Source of the DNA: Oscillospiraceae bacterium MB24-C1
Lineage (GTDB): Bacteria > Bacillota > Clostridia > Oscillospirales > Ruminococcaceae
Length of the DNA stretch: 64,000 nt
Reading direction: 5' to 3'
Assembly (NCBI GenBank): GCA_030913685.1
Contig: CP133187.1
Coordinates: 2,732,001 to 2,796,000, forward strand
The translations under genes and the position numbers were made by a program. Positions 53,527 to 62,529 of this stretch are shown here, piece by piece. Numbering within the stretch: the first letter of the stretch is position 1; every line of letters starts with the position of its first letter. Under the pieces are notes generated by a model that saw nothing but the letters and a program-made list of their open reading frames with translations, made no database searches and was not told the origin of the DNA.

Positions 53527-54546
53527 ATGAACAAAGTACAATCTATTGCTGTTGCGGCAGCAATGCTTTTAGCAATCGTCGGTTGTAGGGGTAACGCTTT
53601 CAGCAATTTATCGAGTGCACCATCTGGCAATGCGTCGTCTGGTGCATCTGCTACTGCGTGGACACCCATTAAGGATGTCAAGGTCATCGTAGCTTACAGG
53701 CACGGTTCAGGAACTGACACCAGTGCTCGGCTATTGCTGGCCAACGCAAAAAAGTACGTCGGACAGTCGCTCGTAGTTGAAAATCTTGAGGGTGCCGATG
53801 GCAAAATTGGCTATACGGCGTTGGCCCGTGCCAAACCGGATGGCTATACCATTGGCTTTATCAATATGCCCACCTTTACGACACTGGCGCTTGAGTCTGA
53901 CTCACCCTTTAGTATTAAAAGTGTGGTGCCGATCTGCAACCATCTTTTTGAGCCATCAGCTGTTGTTGTTAAACAGGATAGCCCCTACAACACCCTGCAG
54001 GATCTGATAGATGCCTGCGAGGCTGGTGAACTAAAGTGTTCCACTAATGGTAATATGGCGTCTAATCACACCGGCGCCCAGATTTTTGCCAAGGCTGCTG
54101 GCTTTGACTATAAGGCGGTACCCTATGGTGGGACGGCCGACCAGTTGATGGCGCTGAGCCAAGACGAAGTGGAATTTTCGGTTCCAAAAGTTGGTGATGT
54201 AGCTTCAATGGTAACAGGTGATAATGCCGAGCTACGCATGCTTGCGGTGTTCTCAGAAAACCGCGTCGAGCAATATCCCGATGTACCTACTATGAAGGAA
54301 CTTGGCTTAATTGACACCTGGTATGGCAGCGCGCGTGCCTTGGTCGCCCCCGCCAATACCCCTCAGGCAATTATTGATTTTTATGCCGAGGCGTTTAAAA
54401 AAGCGATGGAAGATCAAAAGTGCATCACGGACCATGAGGCCGCAGGGCTTTCAATGACTTATATGGATCCTGACGCGCTAACAGATTTGCTTACCGCGCA
54501 GGATACCTTTTGCCGTGATATCGTTGTAACGCTGTATCAGGACTAA
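53527..54546 (+). CDS. orphan TTT solute-binding lipoprotein
   Basis: The 339-residue protein has a lipoprotein-like start (MNKVQSIAVAAAMLLAIVGC, Cys20), a Ser/Ala-rich linker, then the Bug-family region VKVIVAYRHGSGTDTSARLL with VVENLEGADGKIGYT. No tctA or tctB is adjacent: a LacI gene is divergent on one side, mgtC follows on the other. It may use the TctAB of set 2, only 3 kb away, or act as a sensor or scavenger, as proposed for many of the numerous orphan Bug proteins. The ribosome site is modest. I chose the ATG at 53527 because the signal sequence begins there. Confidence 0.82.
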   Translation: MNKVQSIAVAAAMLLAIVGCRGNAFSNLSSAPSGNASSGASATAWTPIKDVKVIVAYRHGSGTDTSARLLLANAKKYVGQSLVVENLEGADGKIGYTALARAKPDGYTIGFINMPTFTTLALESDSPFSIKSVVPICNHLFEPSAVVVKQDSPYNTLQDLIDACEAGELKCSTNGNMASNHTGAQIFAKAAGFDYKAVPYGGTADQLMALSQDEVEFSVPKVGDVASMVTGDNAELRMLAVFSENRVEQYPDVPTMKELGLIDTWYGSARALVAPANTPQAIIDFYAEAFKKAMEDQKCITDHEAAGLSMTYMDPDALTDLLTAQDTFCRDIVVTLYQD

Positions 54547-54603
54547 ACCATCTGAATGCTTGCTTACGTGGCGCATTAACGATAATAAAAATTTAAAAGA
54601 ACG

Positions 54604-54643
54604 CAGAGCTAATACCAATTAAACGGCATTAGCTCTGTTTTTA
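54604..54643 (+). terminator. terminator of the orphan tctC
   Basis: CAGAGCTAAT (54604-54613) pairs perfectly with ATTAGCTCTG (54628-54637) around a 14-base loop, followed by TTTTTA. Confidence 0.8.
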
Positions 54644-54676
54644 AATCGTAGATTAAATATAAGGAGGGGGATACGA

Positions 54677-55372
54677 TTGGCTCAGTTCGACGTTTTGCTG
54701 GACTATCTGCGGCAGCTCAACATCGTCTCTATATTTGTGCGTTTTGCTTTTACAATATTCTGTGGCGGTATTATCGGGATGGAACGGGGCAAAAAACGCC
54801 ACCCGGCCGGGTTACGTACCCATTTGGTGGTGTGTATTGGTTCCGCTTCGGTCATGATGGTCAGTCAGTATATCGCGCTGTACTTTAGCGCTAATACCGA
54901 CCCTGCACGGCTTGGTGCGCAGGTGATCAGTGGCATCGGCTTTCTCGGCGTTGGCACCATTGTGGTTACAGGGCATAATCAGGTTAAGGGGTTGACTACG
55001 GCTGCCGGACTGTGGGCCTCGGCCTGTATGGGTCTTGCAATCGGAATTGGCTTTTATGAAGGTGCGCTTATTATGTGTCTCTTCCTTTATATGGTGCTGG
55101 AGGTATTGGAACGTCTGGATGAGCAATATTTGAAGACCTCCAATAACATCAAACTCTACATTGAATATGCGCATACGATGCGACTGTCTTCGGTTATTAC
55201 ACATCTGCGCGACAAGGGATGGAAGACCCATGCCATTGAACAACTCAAAACCGATTGTGATTGTGCCGCTATGTTGGTCACATTGTCGCACGCTGGCAAG
55301 CGACAGGCGCATGACATCCTACTGGAGGGCCTGCGTGCATTGGATGGCGTTTGTTTTGCGGAAGAGATATGA
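54677..55372 (+). CDS. MgtC/SapB family membrane protein
   Basis: The 231-residue protein has four to five hydrophobic segments with the MgtC blocks FCGGIIGMERGKKRHPAGLR and ISGIGFLGVGTIVVTG, followed by LTTAAGLWASACMGLAIGIG. The C-terminal ~80 residues form a soluble domain. MgtC proteins modulate F-type ATPase or magnesium and phosphate homeostasis in pathogens; here the role is unknown. The start is TTG 54677, nine bases after AAGGAGG. It is a single-gene unit, convergent with ilvD, with a shared terminator. Confidence 0.9.
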   Translation: MAQFDVLLDYLRQLNIVSIFVRFAFTIFCGGIIGMERGKKRHPAGLRTHLVVCIGSASVMMVSQYIALYFSANTDPARLGAQVISGIGFLGVGTIVVTGHNQVKGLTTAAGLWASACMGLAIGIGFYEGALIMCLFLYMVLEVLERLDEQYLKTSNNIKLYIEYAHTMRLSSVITHLRDKGWKTHAIEQLKTDCDCAAMLVTLSHAGKRQAHDILLEGLRALDGVCFAEEI

Positions 55373-55395
55373 GTAGTCGTCAAGACGAACATACA

Positions 55396-55431
55396 AAAAG
55401 CGCTGCAACCTGTCAGGGTTGCAGCGCTTTT
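55396..55431 (+). terminator. bidirectional terminator between mgtC and ilvD
   Basis: AAAAGCGCTGCAACC pairs with GGTTGCAGCGCTTTT around a short loop, symmetric with A-run and T-run, so it works for both convergent genes. Confidence 0.88.
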
Positions 55432-55443
55432 AAAAAGATATAG

Positions 55444-57108
55444 TTATTTCATCACCGCACCGGTATTGGCGGCACCTACCAGACGGGCATAGCGTGCCAG
55501 CCAGCCGGATGTAACATTGGGAGCAGGCATGACAAACTTTTGCTTTCTGGCTGCAAGCTCTTCATCGCTGACCTTGACGTTGATACGACTTGCAGGAATG
55601 TCGATCTCGATAAGGTCGCCTTCCTCAATATAGGCGATGTTACCGCCTGCCGCCGCCTCGGGCGCCACATGCCCGATGGAAGCGCCGCGGGAAGCGCCGG
55701 AGAAGCGCCCATCGGTGATGAGTGCGACAGTCTTGTCCAGCTTCATACCTGCCAGTGCAGAGGTGGGGGAGAGCATCTCACGCATACCGGGGCCGCCGGC
55801 AGGTCCCTCAAACCGGATGACAACGACGTCGCCGGAGATAATTTTGCCTTTATAGATCGCGTCGATAGCCTCTTCTTCAGAATTGAACACGCGTGCAGGG
55901 CCAGTGTGGGTAAGCATCTCAGGCGCAACAGCACTGCGTTTGACTACGCAGCCATCCTGCGCGATGTTGCCCCACATGATGGCGATGCCGCCGGTTTTGC
56001 TGTAGGGATTCTCGATGGGGCGGATAATCTCGGGGTTTTTATTGACCGCGCCCGCGACATTTTCAGCGAGAGTTTTGCCAGTAGCTGTGATGACCGAGGT
56101 ATCAAGGAACCCAGCGGCGGCTAGCTGGTTCATCACCGCGGGTAGGCCGCCTGCGGTATTAAGCTCCTGAATATAATGGCGTCCGGCAGGGGCCAGGTGA
56201 CAAAGGTTGGGCACCTTGGCGCTGATTTCATTGATGGTTTTCAAATCCATTGGAACACCGGCCTCGTTTGAGATGGCCAACAGGTGCAACACGCTGTTGG
56301 TAGAACAGCCCAATGCCATATCGACCGAGAGCGCATTTTTGATAGAAGCAGGGGTAATGATGTCACGTGGGCAAATATTCTTTTCCAGAAGTTCCATGAT
56401 CTTCATACCTGCCTGCTTTGCCAGTTGGGTACGAGCCGAATAAACGGCGGGAATGGTGCCGTTGCCGGGTAGCGCAATGCCGATGGCTTCGCAAAGACAG
56501 TTCATTGAGTTAGCGGTATACATACCGGAGCAGGAACCACAACCGGGGCAGCTGTCCAACTCGCGGGCGCGCAACTCGGCATCGTCAATCATGTTTACTT
56601 TGTGTTCACCAACCGATTCAAACAGATAAGACAGGCTGGTGTGTGCGCCATCATGCTCACCAGCCAGCATAGGTCCGCCCGAAACCACTAGCGCGGGAAT
56701 ATTGATTCTGGCCGCGGCCATAACCATACCGGGGACGATTTTATCGCAGTTGGGAACCAGCACTAAAGCATCCAGACAGTGCGCCATGGCCATGGTCTCG
56801 ACCGAATCGGCGATTAGCTCGCGCGAAGCCAGCGAATATTTCATACCGATGTGACCCATGGCAATGCCATCACAAACGCCGATTGCGGGAATCAGTATAG
56901 GAGTACCCCCCGCCATTCGAACACCGGCTTTGACCGCCTCGGCAATTTTGTCCAGATGAATATGGCCGGGCACAATTTCGCTGTGTGCCGATACCACGCC
57001 GACCAGCGGACGGTTTAGCTCCTCATCGGTATATCCAAGGGCATAAAACAGAGATCGGTGCGGTGCACGCTCCACTCCCTGGGTGACCTTATGACTTCTT
57101 AATTCCAT
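55444..57108 (-). CDS. ilvD: dihydroxy-acid dehydratase
   Basis: IlvD dehydrates dihydroxy acids to 2-oxo acids in valine, isoleucine and leucine synthesis, and the same family includes sugar-acid dehydratases. The 554-residue product has normal IlvD length. Iron-sulfur Cys ligands appear in [10 protein letters not shown] and [18 protein letters not shown]; the catalytic Ser/Lys region and GSFSG-like [13 protein letters not shown] block are also present. I chose the ATG at 57108, with GGAGGG upstream. No other ilv or leu genes are in the window, so it may be a stand-alone biosynthetic gene or act on a sugar acid. Confidence 0.93.
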   Translation of the reverse strand: MELRSHKVTQGVERAPHRSLFYALGYTDEELNRPLVGVVSAHSEIVPGHIHLDKIAEAVKAGVRMAGGTPILIPAIGVCDGIAMGHIGMKYSLASRELIADSVETMAMAHCLDALVLVPNCDKIVPGMVMAAARINIPALVVSGGPMLAGEHDGAHTSLSYLFESVGEHKVNMIDDAELRARELDSCPGCGSCSGMYTANSMNCLCEAIGIALPGNGTIPAVYSARTQLAKQAGMKIMELLEKNICPRDIITPASIKNALSVDMALGCSTNSVLHLLAISNEAGVPMDLKTINEISAKVPNLCHLAPAGRHYIQELNTAGGLPAVMNQLAAAGFLDTSVITATGKTLAENVAGAVNKNPEIIRPIENPYSKTGGIAIMWGNIAQDGCVVKRSAVAPEMLTHTGPARVFNSEEEAIDAIYKGKIISGDVVVIRFEGPAGGPGMREMLSPTSALAGMKLDKTVALITDGRFSGASRGASIGHVAPEAAAGGNIAYIEEGDLIEIDIPASRINVKVSDEELAARKQKFVMPAPNVTSGWLARYARLVGAANTGAVMK

Positions 57109-57215
57109 AACTTTTCCCTCCACTTGTCGCATTCTACCACTTATTTTGCGAAGATATAAAGCTATAATAATACAAGAACAGCAGCAAAGTCAAGAAGGAC
57201 GAAGGGGGGCCTCGG

Positions 57216-57244
57216 TTGACATCAATGTTGGTTAGCGGTAGAAT
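57216..57244 (+). promoter_or_regulatory. promoter of the HAD phosphatase gene
   Basis: A perfect TTGACA (57216-57221), 17 bases, TAGAAT (57239-57244), ending 31 bases before the ATG. Confidence 0.72.
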
Positions 57245-57275
57245 TATAGTGACAAATAATGCGGGGTGATACATA

Positions 57276-57956
57276 ATGACAGCATGTTTTGATACCGTGA
57301 TTTTTGACCTTGATGGTACGCTTCTTAATTCGATCGATGATCTGACCGACAGCATCAATAACGCGCTTGGTCAGTGTGGTTTTCAAAAACACACCACAAA
57401 AGAGGTTCAGGGCTATGTAGGGGACGGTGTGGATATGCTTGTTCGCCGGGCGTTGCCTCAAAACGCTGATCAGGTAGATTATAATGCTGTATATAGCGCT
57501 TTTATCGCGATTTACTCTGAGAATATGTACAATAAAACCCAGCCATATCTGGGTATACCCGAGCTGATTGCAGAGTTGTGTCAGCGGGGTGCTAAAATGG
57601 CGGTGGTGTCTAATAAATTTCAGGACGCGGTGACGCCGCTGATCCAAGACTATTTCGGTGACTGTATTCCGGTATCGGTCGGGACGGATGAAAACACGCC
57701 TAAAAAACCGGATCCGAGCGGGGTACTCAAGGCGATGGAAGCGTTAGGTTCGGTACGTGAGCGCACAATTTATATGGGCGACTCGGATGTGGACATTTTG
57801 ACCGCGAAAAATGCGGGGGTATTTTCGGTGGCCTGCACTTGGGGCTTGCGCGACAGAACGGTGCTTGAGGCGGCCCATCCCGATGCGTTGATCGATTCCC
57901 CGATAGCGCTATTGCCGCTTTTAGAGGGGAATAATAAGGCATTAAACCAGAAGTAA
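57276..57956 (+). CDS. HAD hydrolase, phosphoglycolate phosphatase-like
   Basis: The 226-residue enzyme has HAD motif I (IFDLDGTLLNSIDDL), a four-helix cap, motif II VVSNKFQDA, the Lys in KPDPSGVLKAM and motif IV YMGDSDVDILTAKNAGV. It is close in style to Gph/PGP-type phosphatases, which clear phosphoglycolate, though related proteins act on other sugar phosphates. No Calvin-cycle or DNA-repair neighbours help decide. The ATG is preceded by a GGGGTGATACAT stretch. It is divergent from ilvD and followed by tRNA-Ala with its own promoter. Confidence 0.88.
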   Translation: MTACFDTVIFDLDGTLLNSIDDLTDSINNALGQCGFQKHTTKEVQGYVGDGVDMLVRRALPQNADQVDYNAVYSAFIAIYSENMYNKTQPYLGIPELIAELCQRGAKMAVVSNKFQDAVTPLIQDYFGDCIPVSVGTDENTPKKPDPSGVLKAMEALGSVRERTIYMGDSDVDILTAKNAGVFSVACTWGLRDRTVLEAAHPDALIDSPIALLPLLEGNNKALNQK

Positions 57957-57996
57957 TCGAACAGGGTAAGTATTTTAGTTTTTTTCTGTGCAGCCC

Positions 57997-58025
57997 TTGC
58001 AAAATGACAAACCGGGTGCTATAAT
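57997..58025 (+). promoter_or_regulatory. promoter of tRNA-Ala
   Basis: TTGCAA (57997-58002), 17 bases, perfect TATAAT (58020-58025). Confidence 0.75.
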
Positions 58026-58061
58026 AATTAACGCTGAATTGATTGAAATCAGCGCTAATTT

Positions 58062-58137
58062 GGGGGCGTAGCTCAGCTGGGAGAGCGTACGGTTCGCATC
58101 CGTAAGGTCGAGAGTTCGATCCTCTTCGTCTCCACCA
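58062..58137 (+). tRNA. tRNA-Ala (anticodon CGC)
   Basis: Full cloverleaf with CCA encoded. The acceptor GGGGGCG pairs with CGTCTCC using two G-U pairs. The anticodon stem TACGG/CCGTA encloses TTCGCAT, so the anticodon is CGC, which reads GCG. The T arm is GAGAG-TTCGATC-CTCTT. Confidence 0.93.
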
Positions 58138-58180
58138 AAATTGATGTTATGTAGTGTAAGCTGCATAACATCAATTTTTT
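58138..58180 (+). terminator. terminator of tRNA-Ala
   Basis: TTGATGTTATG pairs perfectly with CATAACATCAA around a 12-base loop, followed by a T-run. Confidence 0.85.
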
Positions 58181-58263
58181 GGCACATTTGATTGCTGGTT
58201 TCGTATACTAGAGGAAATTAATAATATCATCGTAACAACTGAATACGGTAATCCGATTAAATG

Positions 58264-58301
58264 AGCGGGCGTATCATTATGAAAATACGCCCGCTTTTTT
58301 T
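58264..58301 (+). terminator. second terminator downstream of tRNA-Ala
   Basis: AGCGGGCGTAT pairs with ATACGCCCGCT around a 10-base loop, ending in TTTTTTT. The ~80 bases between the two terminators contain no gene I can identify. Confidence 0.8.
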
Positions 58302-58352
58302 AATGCCCTTTTCTTGATTTGCCCACATTAAAAATAAAATGAGAAGAGTTGT

Positions 58353-58553
58353 TTGGCAATTAAAGTAGTGGAGGATATCAATAAACTACTTACTTGCGAG
58401 GGTATATTAAAAAATAATGATATGTTCAAAGAGGTTTTGTGTTTGAATATAGCGGTCTGAAACTATGATATCAAGAAAATCATCTGTTATCATGGCGGGC
58501 TTTACAATTTTGATATAAAAGAAAGTTTAAAGGATATAGTGTCGAGCTTCTAG
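58353..58553 (+). pseudogene. possible decayed small gene with in-frame TGA
   Basis: One frame reads, from a TTG, AIKVVEDINKLLTCEGILKN followed by NDMFKEVLCLNIAV, then a TGA (58458-58460). It continues in the same frame as YDIKKIICYHGGLYNFDIKE and SLKDIVSSF to a TAG. Both halves look protein-like and AT-rich, so an interrupted gene is likelier than chance, but the family is not recognised. There is no clear ribosome site. Confidence 0.3.
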
Positions 58554-59112
58554 TAATCTAAAATGAAGGATAAGTTTTTAAAATTCATTTAGTGTTTAGA
58601 GCATTCAACAATTCCAAAACTTTCTTATCTTGAATTTGATTTAATTGTTTATACGGGACACAAGTAATTAGCAAGTTGTAGGTTAGTACTATAATGGGCA
58701 ACTCATTTCTGAGTGATAGGCGTGTTGTTATTCACTTATATTGGCATTTTGTAAAACTTTGTGTAAAAGTATTTGCCCAGTGAACAAGGAAGTAGCATAA
58801 GTTATTAGGTTTGAGCCAGCAAATCATAGTCTGGCATTCTGTCCTGATAGCCGTGCTTCAGGTGGGTGGGCGTTAACACCATTTATTTTATCGTAGTCCC
58901 AATGTGGCTTTTCTGTTGCCTTTTGAAATTGCGAACTTTATTGTACTCTATCTTCAGGCGCGAATAGAGCTAATCTCTTATACACTATGTCTTCTTTTGC
59001 AACTGGTCTTGCGGTACCAGCTCATCTATATCCACTATCACGATATCCCCGCCGTCTATCTTTTTTCCAGTCGTCGATTCGCTATAGCCCCTTCCTCTTT
59101 CCATTATACAAA
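58554..59112 (+). other. gene-poor AT-rich region downstream of tRNA-Ala
   Basis: About 560 bases lack any gene I can support. The sequence is AT-rich with short frames of unlikely composition. Lying behind a tRNA gene, it could be the remains of an inserted element, but no integrase, repeat of the tRNA 3' end or attachment site was found. Confidence 0.35.
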
Positions 59113-59137
59113 AAAACCATGCCCGTAGCATGGTTTT
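59113..59137 (-). terminator. terminator of TTT set 3
   Basis: AAAACCATGC pairs with GCATGGTTTT around a 5-base loop, with seven T on the minus strand. It lies downstream of tctA (stop at 59213). Confidence 0.8.
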
Positions 59138-59149
59138 GTGGCAATCTAG

Positions 59150-59185
59150 GCGGTGGGGGTCGGCAACATTGCCGGCCCCCACCGC
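59150..59185 (-). other. long hairpin next to the set 3 terminator
   Basis: GCGGTGGGGGTCGGCA (59150-59165) pairs with TGCCGGCCCCCACCGC (59170-59185), one T-G pair, with a 4-base loop. It has no U-tract. Placed between the tctA stop and the terminator, it may stabilise the message end. Confidence 0.65.
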
Positions 59186-59212
59186 TTAAAATAAGAAAAG
59201 GCAAATAGTGAA

Positions 59213-60712
59213 TTAATGTGTTGCCTTGGTGGTCTTTTTGACCTCGCGGATAAAAGGCAGAAGGATGCAAGCCATAATGACCACCAGCAGGAACAGGTTG
59301 ATGCCGCCCTTTAAAAATACAGTGTAGGAGCCGTCGGCCAGCAAAAGCGCCTGACGGAACGATACCTCCATAGTATTACCGACTATAGCAGCCAGAATCA
59401 TGGGCGCAGTAGGGATTTTGGCCTTGTCGAATATGTAGCCGACAATCGCGAAGATAACCATGAGATAGAAATCAAATACCGAGTTTGAGATAGCATAGGC
59501 GCCAATGAACGCCAGTGCCAGAATTATAGGATAGAGAATTTTCGGCGGGATCGAGAGTACGCGCACCAGTGCACCGGCCATTGGGATGTTAACAATGGCG
59601 ATGATAATGTTGCCGATGACCATCGATGCAATTAGGCCCCAGGCCAGCTGAGGATGATTGGTGAACAGCAGCGGACCGGGCTGCAAACCCAGCATGAGCA
59701 GCGCGCCCATCATAACCGCCGTAGTGCCCGAACCCGGAACGCCGAGGGTCAGCATCGGAATCAGCGCGCCGACAGAGGCGGCATTGTTAGAAGCTTCAGG
59801 TGCTGCAAGGCCGACAATTTCGCCCTTGCCAAAGTCGTCGGGGTTCTTTGCAATCTGCTTTTCGTTGTTATACGCCATCAGGGAAGCCATTGTACCACCC
59901 GCACCGGGCAGTGCACCGATGATAAAGCCGAGCGGTGTACTGCGCAGAATGGGTTTCCAGCATTTTTTCCACTCTTCCATAGTAATCCAGATTTTGCCGA
60001 ACTTGGTCTGCATTTTCTTTTTTCCTTCGTCGATGTCTTTAAAGCTTTTAAAAACTTCGCCCAGCGCATAAAACGCAATGATGACAATAAGAAAATCAAT
60101 GCCGGACATCATATGCGGTTCGCCAAAGGTAAAGCGGGGCACACCGGACTGTGCATCAAGGCCCACGCTCGAAATCATCAAGCCGAAGAACATCGAGGCA
60201 AAGCCCTTTGCCGCATTGCCTTTGTTCATCGAAGCAGTCATAGAAAGCGCTGCCAGCATCAGCATAAAATATTGCGAGGGGCCGAATTTCAGCGCAAATC
60301 GCGAAACCGGAACCGCTAGAAAAATGAAGAAAGCAACCGAAATAATACCGCCGATGAAAGAAGCGATGGCCGAAATAGCTAGGGCAGATTCGGCCTTGCC
60401 GTTTTGCGCCATAGGGTAACCGTCAAATGTTGCAGCAATAGCAGCACCATCGCCGGGGGTGTTGATAAGGATCGAGCTTCTAGAGCCGCCGAACATCGCG
60501 CCGTAATATACGCCGCACATGGTAATCAGGGCACCCTCGGGTCCCATGGCATAGGTTAGCGGCAGCAGCACGGCGACGCCGGTTGCGGGTCCCAGGCCAG
60601 GCAGCATGCCGATAATTGTACCCAGAACACCGCCGATTGTCACCCACATCAGGTTAATCGGTTGGAAGGCGACCAAGAATCCCATCATCAAATTATTAAA
60701 AATTGCACTCAA
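59213..60712 (-). CDS. tctA: TTT large permease subunit, set 3
   Basis: The 499-residue full-length TctA has the first repeat GMLPGLGPATGVAVLLPLTY with INTPGDGAAI. The second repeat reads GALPGAGGTMASLMAYNNEK, then FGKGEIVGLAAPEASNNAAS, then GVPGSGTTAVMMGALLMLG. All conserved glycine loops are present. Its neighbour is citrate lyase alpha, so citrate is a candidate substrate; TctA was first described for tricarboxylate uptake. The start is TTG 60712, seven bases after AGGAGG. It is downstream of tctB by 18 bases. Confidence 0.95.
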   Translation of the reverse strand: MSAIFNNLMMGFLVAFQPINLMWVTIGGVLGTIIGMLPGLGPATGVAVLLPLTYAMGPEGALITMCGVYYGAMFGGSRSSILINTPGDGAAIAATFDGYPMAQNGKAESALAISAIASFIGGIISVAFFIFLAVPVSRFALKFGPSQYFMLMLAALSMTASMNKGNAAKGFASMFFGLMISSVGLDAQSGVPRFTFGEPHMMSGIDFLIVIIAFYALGEVFKSFKDIDEGKKKMQTKFGKIWITMEEWKKCWKPILRSTPLGFIIGALPGAGGTMASLMAYNNEKQIAKNPDDFGKGEIVGLAAPEASNNAASVGALIPMLTLGVPGSGTTAVMMGALLMLGLQPGPLLFTNHPQLAWGLIASMVIGNIIIAIVNIPMAGALVRVLSIPPKILYPIILALAFIGAYAISNSVFDFYLMVIFAIVGYIFDKAKIPTAPMILAAIVGNTMEVSFRQALLLADGSYTVFLKGGINLFLLVVIMACILLPFIREVKKTTKATH

Positions 60713-60730
60713 AACAGTTCCTCCTCCCGA

Positions 60731-61228
60731 TTAGAAAATGCCGCCGGGCATCATTGGCAGCGGAATTGTCAACATTTTGGTGAACAGAAGATAGACACTC
60801 AGTGAAAAGGCCAGGGCGATGACGATGTTTGACGGCCATTTTTTCCTGCCGCGGAATAAAAACAGCATCAGCCCCAGAAACAATACGGTTGAAATGACAT
60901 AACCGAGCTGTTCAAAGATGACGGCATAAACGATACCGGCGAGACAGGTGACGGCAATGAGAATGCGATCCTTGGGAATTTTACCGTCAGCTGTGCGTTC
61001 AAATTTAAACTTTTTAAATTTGGTGGGATCCTTTTTAATTTCGGCAACCGCTGTTGCCATAAGCAGAACGCCGCATATAATCATCCCTACCCCCAACATA
61101 ATTGGGAACAGCAGCGGCTCAATCGGGTTTCCGATAGTCGCCCTGTCTAGGTTAAAGGCTGCGGCTGTATAGATGACACCAAACAATAGGGTGCCAAGTC
61201 CAACGATCACATTAAAATCCATTAACAT
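60731..61228 (-). CDS. tctB: TTT small permease subunit, set 3
   Basis: The 165-residue protein has four hydrophobic segments and a charged cytoplasmic loop with many Lys (KKDPTKFKKFKFERTADG). The N-terminal half includes IEPLLFPIMLGVGMIICGVL, the TctB-type block. I chose the ATG at 61228, five bases after GGAGGT. It is preceded by an intercistronic hairpin (61285-61314) and tctC. The C-terminal segment ends MLTIPLPMMPGGIF, like other TctB proteins. Confidence 0.87.
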   Translation of the reverse strand: MLMDFNVIVGLGTLLFGVIYTAAAFNLDRATIGNPIEPLLFPIMLGVGMIICGVLLMATAVAEIKKDPTKFKKFKFERTADGKIPKDRILIAVTCLAGIVYAVIFEQLGYVISTVLFLGLMLFLFRGRKKWPSNIVIALAFSLSVYLLFTKMLTIPLPMMPGGIF

Positions 61229-61284
61229 AAGTGACCTCCAATTTGAGGTGTTTGTTTTATAAACCTCTTTTGAATATAGCAGGG

Positions 61285-61314
61285 AGGAGACGACGCGTTT
61301 CACAGTCGTCTCCT
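61285..61314 (-). other. intercistronic hairpin after tctC, set 3
   Basis: AGGAGACGAC (61285-61294) pairs perfectly with GTCGTCTCCT (61305-61314) around a 10-base loop, without U-tract. It occupies the same place as the hairpins in sets 1 and 2. Confidence 0.65.
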
Positions 61315-61361
61315 GCCCCACACTGTGCCGGACGCTTCACGCGCCACGAAATAAGATTGTC

Positions 61362-62423
61362 TTATGCCTTAAGCATGCCGACAGAATCAAGCAGCTCCTT
61401 GTATTCCTCATTCCGCTCGTCGAGGAACTTCATGAATGCGTCGCCGGTCATAAATTTCTGATCCCAGCCGTATTTTTCGCACTCGGCTTTCCATTCGGGC
61501 GCCTCAACCATTTTGCTCAGCGCATCCACCCAGAAATCCTTGGCGTAGTCAGGCATGCCGGCAGTGCCGAACAGGCCGCGCCAGTTATAGAAAGTGGCGT
61601 CAATGCCCTGCTCCTTACAGGTGGGGAAGGTTGCAATGGTACCGGTGCCGATGCGCTCGTCAGAGGTGATGGCCAGCACGCGCAGGTCGCCGCTTTCAAC
61701 AAGGCCGATGCTGTCTGCAACGCCGGAGGTCAGCACGTCAAAGTGTCCGCCGAGCAACATGGCGGTTGCGGAGCCGTCCTGGAAGCTGACGTAGTCGATC
61801 TGTTCAGAATGCTCAACGCCGGCGGCTTTTGCGACCTTCAAAAACTGGAGGTGATCCATCGAACCGGCCGAAGAAGCACCGCCAAGCTTAACGCTCTTGA
61901 TGTCTTTCTTCAGTGCGTCCATCACATCATTAATGGTCTGATACGGAGAATTCTTACCTACTAAGAAGCAGCCGTAGTCGGTGATCAGTGCGGCCAAAGG
62001 GGTGGTATTATCCTTGTAGTTCAGCGGAGTGGTGCCGTTGAGATTATTGAGGATAAGGGGCGGAGAATAGACCGAGATGATGGTATCACTGCCCTTTTTC
62101 TCGTCCATATAAGCCAGATTGACCGAACCGCCGCCGCCAGGCTTGTTGGTGACAGGCATTGCGACAGAGACCAGTTTGGTGTCCTTAAGTACCTTGGCGA
62201 CAGCGCGGATGGTCGTATCCCAGCCACCGCCGGCACCGGCGGGCGCTATGAATTCCATTGCCTTTGCGGGGTAAGCAGGTACTGAGCTGCTTGAGTCGGC
62301 GGGCGCTGTACTTGAAACGGCGCCGGAACTTGTCGTGGACGCAGTGCTGCTGCCGCCGCATGAGGTGGCGACTGCACAAATGCTAAGTGCTAAGAAAGTC
62401 GCGAAAGTTTTTTTCCAAGCCAT
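61362..62423 (-). CDS. tctC: TTT solute-binding lipoprotein, set 3
   Basis: The 353-residue protein has a lipoprotein signal (MAWKKTFATFLALSICAVAT, Cys22), a Ser/Thr-rich linker, and a Bug-family block KAMEFIAPAGAGGGWDTTIR followed by VTNKPGGGGSVNLAYM. It is expected to bind a tricarboxylate, and citrate is the favoured guess because citF follows on the same strand upstream. I chose the ATG at 62423, which follows AGGAGG; the longer reading to 62480 has no site. It leads set 3, possibly as part of a transcript coming from the cit genes, although the gap to citF is 106 bases. Confidence 0.9.
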   Translation of the reverse strand: MAWKKTFATFLALSICAVATSCGGSSTASTTSSGAVSSTAPADSSSSVPAYPAKAMEFIAPAGAGGGWDTTIRAVAKVLKDTKLVSVAMPVTNKPGGGGSVNLAYMDEKKGSDTIISVYSPPLILNNLNGTTPLNYKDNTTPLAALITDYGCFLVGKNSPYQTINDVMDALKKDIKSVKLGGASSAGSMDHLQFLKVAKAAGVEHSEQIDYVSFQDGSATAMLLGGHFDVLTSGVADSIGLVESGDLRVLAITSDERIGTGTIATFPTCKEQGIDATFYNWRGLFGTAGMPDYAKDFWVDALSKMVEAPEWKAECEKYGWDQKFMTGDAFMKFLDERNEEYKELLDSVGMLKA

Positions 62424-62529
62424 GATAATCCTCCTACTAATTTTTTTGACCTGCTCCTGCTTGCAGTGAAAACAAATCAATTTTCCTATCCTTTGTCGTC
62501 TATTCCCAAACCCACTGTCTGACAGGAGG

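Noticed and set aside
58458-58460. TGA as selenocysteine codon
   Set aside because: No selenoprotein family match, no convincing downstream stem-loop and no ribosome site; decay is simpler.
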